Source of the DNA: Candidatus Avelusimicrobium ruminicola
Lineage (GTDB): Bacteria > Elusimicrobiota > Elusimicrobia > Elusimicrobiales > Elusimicrobiaceae
NCBI GenBank assembly: GCA_900319885.1
Contig: ONQH01000003.1
Location: 1 to 15,376, forward strand
DNA length: 15,376 nt
Reading direction: 5' to 3'
In this document: positions 1 through 6,169 of the stretch, in pieces
Layout of the letters: each line of letters starts with the position of its first letter
How positions within the stretch are numbered: the first letter of the stretch is position 1
The notes under the pieces: generated by a model
What the model saw: the letters and a program-made list of their open reading frames with translations, nothing else
What the model was told of the DNA's origin: nothing
Database searches by the model: none
Program-made: the position numbers and the translations under genes

Positions 1-1
1 G

Positions 2-301
2 TCCACGCGTTTAGCGCAACTGGCTCAAAAAGCCAAAGGGATTTTGGTCGTAGAGCAAAGCCTGGGCCAATTGGTGCAGGATGTAAAACTGGCCGTGGGC
101 GACAAAGCCCCCGTAGGGCTCAACGCTTATCCTGCGGGCGGACAACCGGACGGTGCGCAAATTTTAACCGCCGCCAACTCTTTACTCACGGGTAAAAAAG
201 AAGGCTTGTTTGATTTGCAAGAACACGCCGCCGGGTTTACCTATAACTGTCAGCGTGATTTGTCCCTAGGTGTACAGGGCGACCGCAAGGAGGCCAAATA
301 A
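2..301 (+). CDS. 2-oxoacid:ferredoxin oxidoreductase, alpha subunit, 3' end (partial)
   Basis: C-terminal 99 residues of an open frame that enters from the left edge; its start lies outside the window. The enzyme oxidatively decarboxylates a 2-oxoacid (2-oxoglutarate, 2-oxoisovalerate or similar) to its acyl-CoA and reduces ferredoxin in the cytoplasm. The visible part carries the VVEQSLGQL segment near residues 16-25, typical of the C-terminal transketolase-like domain of KorA/VorB alpha subunits, followed by a PAGGQPDG stretch. The stop codon TAA at 299-301 shares its last base with the ATG of the beta subunit, and the AAGGAGG at 287-293 that serves the next gene lies inside this one. Identity rests on this motif plus the two downstream subunits. 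Substrate specificity cannot be read from the fragment. Confidence 0.85.
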   Translation, partial: STRLAQLAQKAKGILVVEQSLGQLVQDVKLAVGDKAPVGLNAYPAGGQPDGAQILTAANSLLTGKKEGLFDLQEHAAGFTYNCQRDLSLGVQGDRKEAK

Positions 302-1047
302 TGTCCACGATTTTAGCCAAAAAACCGAACGCTTTAACGGACGTACCCATGCACTATTGCCCGGGGTGCGGGCATGGCATTGTGCACCGCCTTATTGCCG
401 AAGTATTGGAAGAACTCAACCTAGCCGACCGTGCTATTGGCGTAGCCCCGGTAGGGTGCGCGGTGTTTGCCGACTCTTACTTCGCGTGTGATTGTGTGCA
501 AGGCGCACACGGGCGTGGCCCGGCCATTGCTACCGGTATCAAACGCTCTAAACCGCAAGCGATTGTGTTTTCTTACCAAGGAGATGGCGATTTAGCCTCT
601 ATCGGCATGGCGGAAATTGTACACGCCGCCGTGCGTAGTGAAAACATTACCGTCATTTTTATTAACAACGCCATTTATGGGATGACCGGTGGGCAAATGG
701 CTCCCACTACGCTGGTGGGTCAGGTGGCCACCACTGCCCCCAAAGGGCGTGACCCGAAACTCCAGGGTTGGCCGATCAATATGTGCGAAATGCTCTCGCA
801 AATTACCGGCTCCAAATTTTTAGCACGCGGCTGTGTGGATACCCCGCAAAACGTGCTTAAAACCAAACAGTATTTGAGAAAAGCGTTTGAAAACCAGGCC
901 AAAAATGTCGGGTTTTCTATGGTGGAAGTGATTTCTCAATGTCCTACCAACTGGCATGCCAATGTGGAACAAGCGCTGGAATTTGTACGTACCAAAATGG
1001 TACCGCAATATCCGCTAGGCGTCTTTAAGGACGAGGAGGCGAAATAA
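301..1047 (+). CDS. 2-oxoacid:ferredoxin oxidoreductase, beta subunit (TPP-binding)
   Basis: Complete 248-residue beta subunit (KorB/VorA/PorB family), which binds thiamine pyrophosphate and a [4Fe-4S] cluster and carries out decarboxylation. The TPP motif runs from GDGD (residues 94-97) to NN (122-123). CPGCGHG occupies 20-26 and MTGGQ 128-132. Cys20, Cys23, Cys53 and Cys214 are spaced like the four cluster ligands of characterised archaeal 2-oxoacid:ferredoxin oxidoreductases, so the cluster is probably present. The ATG overlaps the alpha stop by one base and has AAGGAGG at 287-293, seven bases upstream. The gene overlaps the gamma gene in the same way, giving the order alpha-beta-gamma, usual for korABC/vorBAC operons. 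The length is normal for the short beta subunits. 2-Oxoglutarate and branched-chain oxoacids are both possible substrates. Confidence 0.93.
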   Translation: MSTILAKKPNALTDVPMHYCPGCGHGIVHRLIAEVLEELNLADRAIGVAPVGCAVFADSYFACDCVQGAHGRGPAIATGIKRSKPQAIVFSYQGDGDLASIGMAEIVHAAVRSENITVIFINNAIYGMTGGQMAPTTLVGQVATTAPKGRDPKLQGWPINMCEMLSQITGSKFLARGCVDTPQNVLKTKQYLRKAFENQAKNVGFSMVEVISQCPTNWHANVEQALEFVRTKMVPQYPLGVFKDEEAK

Positions 1048-1583
1048 TGTATCAAGGAATTAGAATTGCCGGATTCGGCGGACAAGGGGTTATTTCGGCG
1101 GGGATTTTGCTGGCGCAAGCCGGTGTGGAGAATAAACTTAATGCCAGTTGGCTTCCATCCTACGGGCCCGAAATGCGCGGCGGTACTGCCAACTGTTCGG
1201 TAGTAGTTTCAGACGGGGAGGTTTACACCCCTATCGTGTCTGCGCCCGATACGGTGATTGTCATGAACGAGCCGTCTTTACCTAAGTTTGAGCCGATGGT
1301 CAAAAAAGGCGGACTGTTGATTTTGAACAGTTCACTTATTAACTCCCGTCCCACGCGCACAGACATTAAAACCGTCTGCGTGCCCTGCAACGAAATTGCT
1401 GAAAAATTAGGCATGGACCGGATTGCTAATTTGGTGGCGTTGGGGGCGTTTATTAAACTGACCGGTGCGGTTACGCTGGGAGCAGTAGCCGACGCCATGC
1501 AGAAAGTGTATAAACGCGCCAAGCCGGAGATGTTAGCCCTTAATAAAAAAGCGCTGCAAGCCGGATTTGATGCTGTAAAATAA
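1047..1583 (+). CDS. 2-oxoacid:ferredoxin oxidoreductase, gamma subunit
   Basis: Complete 178-residue gamma subunit (KorC/VorC/PorG family; pyruvate/ketoisovalerate oxidoreductase catalytic domain). It assembles with alpha and beta into the ferredoxin-dependent 2-oxoacid oxidoreductase. Diagnostic segments are GFGGQG at residues 9-14 and SYGPEMRGGTANC at 38-50, both hallmarks of the family, and the length is typical. The ATG shares one base with the beta stop TAA (1045-1047) and has GAGGAGG at 1033-1039. It is the last gene of the operon: 61 bases separate its stop from tRNA-Phe, and that gap contains a hairpin resembling a weak terminator. No delta (ferredoxin-like) subunit follows; if there is one it should lie upstream, outside the window. 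Confidence 0.93.
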   Translation: MYQGIRIAGFGGQGVISAGILLAQAGVENKLNASWLPSYGPEMRGGTANCSVVVSDGEVYTPIVSAPDTVIVMNEPSLPKFEPMVKKGGLLILNSSLINSRPTRTDIKTVCVPCNEIAEKLGMDRIANLVALGAFIKLTGAVTLGAVADAMQKVYKRAKPEMLALNKKALQAGFDAVK

Positions 1584-1596
1584 GAGTGAAAACACA

Positions 1597-1625
1597 AAAG
1601 TAGTTGCGATAAACGTCACTATTTT
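1597..1625 (+). terminator. Possible weak terminator of the oxidoreductase operon
   Basis: Imperfect hairpin 13 bases after the gamma stop. Bases 1597-1608 pair with 1614-1625 around the loop ATAAA, with two G-T wobbles and one T/C mismatch (1605/1617). The A-run on the left arm and T-run on the right arm look like an intrinsic terminator, but the stem is AT-rich and the T-run short. It overlaps the -35 region of the tRNA-Phe promoter, so it may instead be incidental. Confidence 0.4.
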
Positions 1626-1633
1626 GGTATGAT
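1604..1633 (+). promoter_or_regulatory. Promoter of tRNA-Phe
   Basis: TTGCGA at 1604-1609 and TATGAT at 1628-1633 are 18 bases apart. TG at 1625-1626 makes the second box an extended -10 (TGgTATGAT). Transcription would begin near 1640, about five bases before the tRNA. This is inferred from consensus match only. Confidence 0.65.
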
Positions 1634-1644
1634 ATATAGGTAAT

Positions 1645-1716
1645 GCCGAGGTAGCTCAGTGGTAGAGCACTGGTCTGAAAAACCAGGTGTCGACAGTTCG
1701 ATCCTGTCCCTCGGCA
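1645..1716 (+). tRNA. tRNA-Phe (anticodon GAA)
   Basis: A complete 72-base cloverleaf. The 7-bp acceptor stem pairs 1645-1651 with 1709-1715. D stem GCTC/GAGC is at 1654-1657 and 1665-1668. Anticodon stem CTGGT/ACCAG is at 1670-1674 and 1682-1686, with loop CTGAAAA placing GAA at 1677-1679. T arm GACAG-TTCGATC-CTGTC spans 1692-1708. The discriminator is A1716, the normal base for tRNA-Phe. CCA is not encoded and must be added by the CCA-adding enzyme. A short T-rich run (TTCTTTTT) follows and may end transcription. It is a single-tRNA unit between two protein operons on the same strand. Confidence 0.97.
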
Positions 1717-1876
1717 TTCTTTTTCGTCTAAATTTTGTGCAATACTTTGTTACTCAGATAGTCGGATACCTCCGCCCTCCGGGCGCGTGCCGCCAGTATA
1801 CCTCCTATCCTCGCGCCGCGTCTTGTTTAAACTTTCTTCGCATCTATTTCTTTTGCTCGTGTAGCAGTGGGTAATT
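1717..1876. other. Intergenic region with a GC-rich patch and short direct repeat
   Basis: There is no convincing gene here. A GC-rich patch (about 1761-1820) differs from its AT-rich surroundings. It holds a short hairpin (1773-1777 with 1781-1785) and an eight-base direct repeat ATACCTCC at 1766-1773 and 1798-1805. I do not recognise the element. It could be decayed sequence beside the tRNA. Confidence 0.4.
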
Positions 1877-1885
1877 TGATATAAT
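1877..1885 (+). promoter_or_regulatory. Extended -10 promoter of the lipoate ligase-metalloprotease-asmA operon
   Basis: TGaTATAAT at 1877-1885 is a perfect extended -10 element. No good -35 sits at the usual distance, as is common for extended -10 promoters. The predicted start is near 1892, giving a leader of about 19 bases that includes the AGAGGG ribosome binding site at 1902-1907. Confidence 0.7.
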
Positions 1886-1910
1886 CAGTTGACGCGAAGT
1901 AAGAGGGAAT

Positions 1911-2609
1911 ATGCCTTTTCTTTTTAATACGCCCCCATTCAATGTGTACGAACAAATGGCCTTAGATGAAACGCTGGTGCGTGCTTATCCGGGCGAGTAC
2001 CTGGTACGCTTTTATCACTGGACGGATTGCCCCGCGCTTACATTTGGGTATGCTCAATTCGTGCGCGAGGTTCGCTCCCAAGCCGCGTCGTACGGTTTTA
2101 CCGGAGCCTTTTGCCGCCGTCCCACCGGGGGCGGGGTAGTATATCATCAAACGGATCTTACGTTTTCGCTCATTTTTCCGTCCCGGCAACGCCCGGCCGA
2201 GATTTACAAAAATTTGCACGGGTCTATTCACGCAGCCCTTACGTTAAGCGGCTTAACCGCACAGGTATTTGATACCCATTTAGCGGCATCCGCCTATGCC
2301 CCCAGCCACAATCATCAGGCCAGTGCTTGTTTTACAAACCCCGTTGAGAACGATTTGCTCTCGGCGAACGGGAAAAAAATGTTAGGCGGTGCAATCCGTC
2401 GCTTTGGCAATACTGTTTTGTACCAGGGCTCTTTGCAAATGCCGGACGCACGCCAAAACCCGGTTTACAAACAAGCCCTTATCCGGGCGGTGCGCGGGTT
2501 TTGGAATGTGGACCTGAAGATTGAGCACGTGCCGCCGTCTTGCGTACAAGCGGCCCGGCAATTAGCCACCGCGCAATACCAAAGCGTGGCGTGGACGGAG
2601 AAATTTTAA
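1911..2609 (+). CDS. Lipoate-protein ligase / octanoyltransferase family protein (LplA/LipM-like)
   Basis: 232-residue protein of the biotin/lipoate protein ligase fold, which attaches or transfers lipoyl or octanoyl groups to lysines of lipoyl domains. The core motif RRPTGGGVVYH is at residues 69-79, matching the RRxTGGGxVxH loop. NGKKMLGGAIRR at 153-164 supplies the conserved lysine (K155). Cys140, in SACF, aligns with the cysteine of the LipM octanoyltransferase group. It is much shorter than E. coli LplA (338 residues) and lacks room for the C-terminal accessory domain, so it is either a catalytic-domain-only ligase or a LipM/LipL-type transferase. The ATG has AGAGGG upstream and an extended -10 promoter at 1877. 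It is the first gene of a five-gene overlapping operon; its TAA shares one base with the next ATG. Family is confident, exact reaction is not. Confidence 0.85.
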   Translation: MPFLFNTPPFNVYEQMALDETLVRAYPGEYLVRFYHWTDCPALTFGYAQFVREVRSQAASYGFTGAFCRRPTGGGVVYHQTDLTFSLIFPSRQRPAEIYKNLHGSIHAALTLSGLTAQVFDTHLAASAYAPSHNHQASACFTNPVENDLLSANGKKMLGGAIRRFGNTVLYQGSLQMPDARQNPVYKQALIRAVRGFWNVDLKIEHVPPSCVQAARQLATAQYQSVAWTEKF

Positions 2610-3298
2610 TGGGGAAACTGTGCAAATTCTTGCTGGCGTTAGTGCTATTGCCTATCACGCTACTGGTAGTGATAGAGGACGCACGCATTTTGCTGGGGGT
2701 GGTGGAACATTTAAGCGCGGCTATTAGTTTTGTGATGGGTGCGGCGATTTACGCGGGGATTCACTACCGGTATTATAAATTCTCCCGTATGTACGTGTTC
2801 ATGCACGAGATGACCCACGCCATAGCCGCTATCTTGTGTGGCATCCGCATCAAAGAGGTACACGTCGGGCAAGAGAGTGGCTACGTCAAAATGCAACGGA
2901 CCAATACGTTTGTGGTGTTGGCCCCTTATTTTGTGCCGGGCTATGTGGTGCTTATTGCGCTCATCCACGCGGGGCTGAGTTTGTTTTTGGATCTTACCCC
3001 CTATCGGCAAATGGTGCTCTTTTTGTTGGGTTTTTTTATGGCTTTTCACTTCATCCAAACCTTTCATACACTTTGGGAAGCCGACCAGCCGGATTTGAAA
3101 CTGGCGGGGGGAAAGGTTTTTTCGTGCGTGAGTATTGTGCTTGCCAATATGTTGGTGTTGGCGGTGGTACTGAAGATTTTATTCCCGCAAACGGTAGATT
3201 TGTGCGGGGCCGCCCAAGAGGTGGCGGCGCAAACTGCCACGGGGGCCCGAATTATAGTAAACTATATACTAGAGAAGTTTAGAGAATTTACAGCATGA
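2609..3298 (+). CDS. Predicted membrane zinc metalloprotease, M50-like (HExxH)
   Basis: 229-residue integral membrane protein. HEMTH at residues 66-70 is a zinc-peptidase HExxH motif placed at the start of a hydrophobic helix, as in M50 site-2-type proteases. A later DQPDL (159-163) after another hydrophobic stretch could supply the acidic third ligand, as in the M50B-like group. PYFVPG at 106-111 resembles the Pro-Gly region of those proteins. I see about five hydrophobic segments (near 5-22, 33-50, 100-125, 135-153 and 170-193). The open frame extends upstream to 2540, but ATG 2609 is preferred because it overlaps the previous stop by one base and has GGAG at 2597-2600. The stop overlaps the ATG of the AsmA-like gene (ATGA). 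Proteolytic activity and substrate are unknown. Confidence 0.72.
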   Translation: MGKLCKFLLALVLLPITLLVVIEDARILLGVVEHLSAAISFVMGAAIYAGIHYRYYKFSRMYVFMHEMTHAIAAILCGIRIKEVHVGQESGYVKMQRTNTFVVLAPYFVPGYVVLIALIHAGLSLFLDLTPYRQMVLFLLGFFMAFHFIQTFHTLWEADQPDLKLAGGKVFSCVSIVLANMLVLAVVLKILFPQTVDLCGAAQEVAAQTATGARIIVNYILEKFREFTA

Positions 3299-5604
3299 AA
3301 AACCCCACTACCCGCAAACGCGCGCGCAAGCGTCTGTTTATTCACAAGACCAAACACTTTACCAAACTAAGTGCGCGTACGTTGTGCCGTCTTTTTTTGT
3401 TTGCGCTGATGTTCCTGTTGGTGGCATTTTGCGTTGTGTGGATTTTGTTTTTACGCGTTTTTAACGCCCAGGAACTTAGCGAACGCATCACTACCCAACT
3501 GCAAAAACAACTAAACCGCCCAGTTAAAATTTCGTCAATCAATATGAAGTTTTTGAACACGATTGAACTTAAAGGGGTCTCTGTGTTAGACACCGTGGGT
3601 GAACCGGGCAAACCGCTGGTGGCGGTAAATTCCGTTACCATGACGTTTGATATTTTACCGTTATTAGAGAAAAAATTAGTCGTGCATGAGGTTACGTTAA
3701 ACGCGCCGCGTTTTAATTTAGTACGCACCCAAGATGGCGTGTATAATGTGGCGGATATCCGCTTTACCCGTCAGCAAACCCCGGCCGACACAGGCAAAGC
3801 CGGCAAAAAGTTGGAAGTAACCATTGAGGACTGGAGTGTGAGAAACGGGGTATTTAGTTTTAAGAATTTAGAGACGGATACTTCCCACGCCATTTACGGG
3901 CTCAATGCCCACTTTGAAAATTTACGCCTCAACGAACTGTCTAATTTTGAAATGGATATGGTACTGCGCAACCAATGGCAGGAGCGCATTTCGGAACTGA
4001 CGCTGGATGCGACCGGGCAAATCAATTTTGCGGACTTTGACTGGCAACAGTTTGCGCTACGCAACCTAAAAACAAAAGCGTATTTGTTTCAAAAACCGAT
4101 AGAACTGGAATTGGATTTGGACAACTTGGCTTCGCCGGTGTTTACGTTGCGGGTCAACACGCCGGCTTTTGATGCCAAAGATTTATCTATCCTGGGGGTG
4201 GAGGGAACGGACTTTGCAGTCCCGGCCGCCACGGTTACGGCCCAAGGACAAGTAGCAGATGAATACCACCGCGTGAAAATTTCCGCGTTGCAAGCCAAGG
4301 CCCAAGATGTGGTACTCACTGCGCAGGGAACGGCTGATTTTTCTCAAAACCCGTTTGAACTGCAAGCAGATTTTTCTACGCAACTTTTTACCCTGGCGGA
4401 CAAGGGGACGTATTGGCCTTTTCTCAAAAAATACAAGTTAAGCGGCAAGGGGGCCGTAGGGGGAACGCTGGCGCGCAGCAAAGGGAAAATCACCCTGCCT
4501 TTGTTAACGGTGCAGGCCCAAAATGTCGGCGGAAATTTCTACGGGTTTGAGGCCAGTAACGTAAGCGGAAATTTCCAAGCCAAAACCAATTTTACCGATT
4601 TGTATGCCCGTACCACCGGGGGCAAAGTGACGGTGGACCGCTCTACCTTTGACAAATTGCAACTAAGCGGCAGTTGGCGCAAAGGGAATTTATATGCCAA
4701 TATCGCGTCTTCGGAACTAAACGGGGTGCCGCTGAAAATGAACGTAACGGTAAATAATTTGAAGAAGGACAGCCGCACGATTCGCACCCATTTGTATTTC
4801 CGAAAATTTGACCCGATGGCGTTTATTGAAACGGTGAAGGATTTTGTCACCGTAATTGTCCCTTTAACAGCCCATCATGAATCTACCCCCGAAGTTACCG
4901 GTGAATTGGCGTGGCTGCGTAATTTTCGCGATCGGCTGCCCAACTTTATGCCCAACTTAACAGGCACGCTCTCGGCCGATACGTTTTCTTCCACGGTCCT
5001 TTCGGCCGAACAATTCCGGGCCGAGTTTGATTTAACCGGTCTGCAAGCCGGGGCCAAACATTTATCCGGCCCCTTACATTTGCACTTGCAAAATGGTATT
5101 ATTCATCAAATGGAAAAATTAGCCGCCGAACAGGAAGCACTAAATGTTACGTTCCAGCCGTTTATTATGATGCACCGTATGGAACGCGCGGGAAGTTTTA
5201 GCGTGGGCAAAGTGCTCAAAGACGTGAAAGTAAACGAACTGGGCGGCTGGGTGAATTTGGAAGACGGACACATGACCGTGCATAACGCCTACACGGTAGG
5301 CCCCACCATTTCCGCGGCGGTCAGCGGCACTACGGACTGGGTGAAAGAATTGTTTGACCTGACCATTTATACCATGTTTACCAACACGTCCAAAAGCGGC
5401 GTGCTGGCGGAAAATTTAACGGATGAATCCGGCAACCCGGCGCTGGCGTTTCGCGTATCTTCTTCCATGACTAAACCCAAATTGGAAATGCTACGCGCCA
5501 AGAAGGCTGGCAAAACAATTCGGGCCGCCCAACAAAAAGGCGTAGGGACCGATTTTAGCGCTGCAACAACGTTTATCCAAGGAGAACACCATGCCACGAA
5601 ATAA
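3295..5604 (+). CDS. AsmA-like envelope protein
   Basis: 769-residue protein with a basic N-terminus, one membrane anchor at about residues 31-54 and a long exported remainder. The segment following the anchor (about 61-97: a helix, then the NRPVKIS region and beta strands) is the AsmA N-terminal signature. The C-terminal part (about 690-745, with GNPALAFRVSS then KPKLEML) matches the repeated ending of AsmA-family proteins. These proteins form long beta-grooves related to TamB and VPS13-type lipid carriers, and are linked to phospholipid transport to, and assembly of, the outer membrane. The presence of this one supports a diderm cell. The ATG at 3295 overlaps the metalloprotease stop, and the gene end overlaps the next gene by 14 bases. 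The specific subfamily (AsmA, YhdP, YicH) cannot be assigned by eye. Confidence 0.85.
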   Translation: MKNPTTRKRARKRLFIHKTKHFTKLSARTLCRLFLFALMFLLVAFCVVWILFLRVFNAQELSERITTQLQKQLNRPVKISSINMKFLNTIELKGVSVLDTVGEPGKPLVAVNSVTMTFDILPLLEKKLVVHEVTLNAPRFNLVRTQDGVYNVADIRFTRQQTPADTGKAGKKLEVTIEDWSVRNGVFSFKNLETDTSHAIYGLNAHFENLRLNELSNFEMDMVLRNQWQERISELTLDATGQINFADFDWQQFALRNLKTKAYLFQKPIELELDLDNLASPVFTLRVNTPAFDAKDLSILGVEGTDFAVPAATVTAQGQVADEYHRVKISALQAKAQDVVLTAQGTADFSQNPFELQADFSTQLFTLADKGTYWPFLKKYKLSGKGAVGGTLARSKGKITLPLLTVQAQNVGGNFYGFEASNVSGNFQAKTNFTDLYARTTGGKVTVDRSTFDKLQLSGSWRKGNLYANIASSELNGVPLKMNVTVNNLKKDSRTIRTHLYFRKFDPMAFIETVKDFVTVIVPLTAHHESTPEVTGELAWLRNFRDRLPNFMPNLTGTLSADTFSSTVLSAEQFRAEFDLTGLQAGAKHLSGPLHLHLQNGIIHQMEKLAAEQEALNVTFQPFIMMHRMERAGSFSVGKVLKDVKVNELGGWVNLEDGHMTVHNAYTVGPTISAAVSGTTDWVKELFDLTIYTMFTNTSKSGVLAENLTDESGNPALAFRVSSSMTKPKLEMLRAKKAGKTIRAAQQKGVGTDFSAATTFIQGEHHATK

Positions 5605-6169
5605 CTTAGACTTACTTTGCCTCTTGCAAGAGCACGGGGCTATTTTGGAGGGCCACTTTGTTATGCCTTCCGATTTCCACAGCCAAACGTATATTCAAAC
5701 GTCTTTGCTGCTGCAACACCCGAACTTGGCCCAAAAAATTGCGCGGGCTTTGTCGGATAAATTCACCAAAAAAGCGGACGTGATTTTGGCCCTTACGCCT
5801 TCTAACAGTGTGCTTGCTCAGGAAGTGGCGCGCGTACGCGGCGTTCGTGCTATTTTTGCTTCCAAAGATGACAACGGTGAAATGATTTTGAAACATAACT
5901 TCTCTATTAAATCCGGTGAATCAGTTCTCATCGTGGACGACGTAGCCGTCTCTGGGCGCAAAATTAACCGCGCGATTGATTTGGTCAACCGCTTTGGCGG
6001 GGATGTGATTGGCGTAGGGGTCATGGTGGACCGCTCCATGGGGTACTTGCCGCTTACCGTGCCGCTGCGTGCGTTGCTGTCTTACCCCATGCAAACGTTC
6101 ACGCCTACCCAATGCCCGCTCTGTGCGGCAAAAATTCCGTTTAGCGAAGTTGAGGAAATGAAACAATGA
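5591..6169 (+). CDS. PyrE-like (orotate phosphoribosyltransferase family) PRTase, divergent
   Basis: 192-residue type I phosphoribosyltransferase. GHFVMPSDFHS (residues 21-31) corresponds to the N-terminal GHFxLxSGxHS of orotate PRTases, and VLIVDDVAVSG (112-122) is the PRPP-binding loop with two acidic residues. A C-terminal CPLC (175-178) matches the end of the Thermus-type PyrE subgroup. The family role is orotate + PRPP to OMP in UMP synthesis. Several usual positions are changed, however: the GPALGG region reads LTPSNSV (68-74), the TTG of the PRPP loop reads AVSG, and the FAER/LRRGF region reads FASK and LKHNF. It may be a diverged OPRT or a PRTase with another base substrate. ATG 5591 has AAGGAG at 5579-5584 and overlaps the asmA end; the stop overlaps the next ATG (ATGA). 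No other pyrimidine gene is nearby. Confidence 0.75.
   Translation: MPRNNLDLLCLLQEHGAILEGHFVMPSDFHSQTYIQTSLLLQHPNLAQKIARALSDKFTKKADVILALTPSNSVLAQEVARVRGVRAIFASKDDNGEMILKHNFSIKSGESVLIVDDVAVSGRKINRAIDLVNRFGGDVIGVGVMVDRSMGYLPLTVPLRALLSYPMQTFTPTQCPLCAAKIPFSEVEEMKQ

Noticed and set aside
1770..1800. Resemblance of the minus strand to a 16S rRNA 5' segment (CTGGCGGCACGC)
   Set aside because: Only about 12 bases match and flanking rRNA sequence is absent; chance.
1659..1874. 71-codon frame beginning inside tRNA-Phe
   Set aside because: It starts in the tRNA and continues through non-coding DNA with no ribosome binding site.
2540..2608. N-terminal extension of the metalloprotease by 23 residues
   Set aside because: It lies inside the upstream gene; ATG 2609 has a proper ribosome binding site and the usual one-base overlap.
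2836..3282. 148-codon plus-strand frame in the metalloprotease gene
   Set aside because: Shifted frame of a supported gene; glycine- and arginine-rich composition typical of a shadow.
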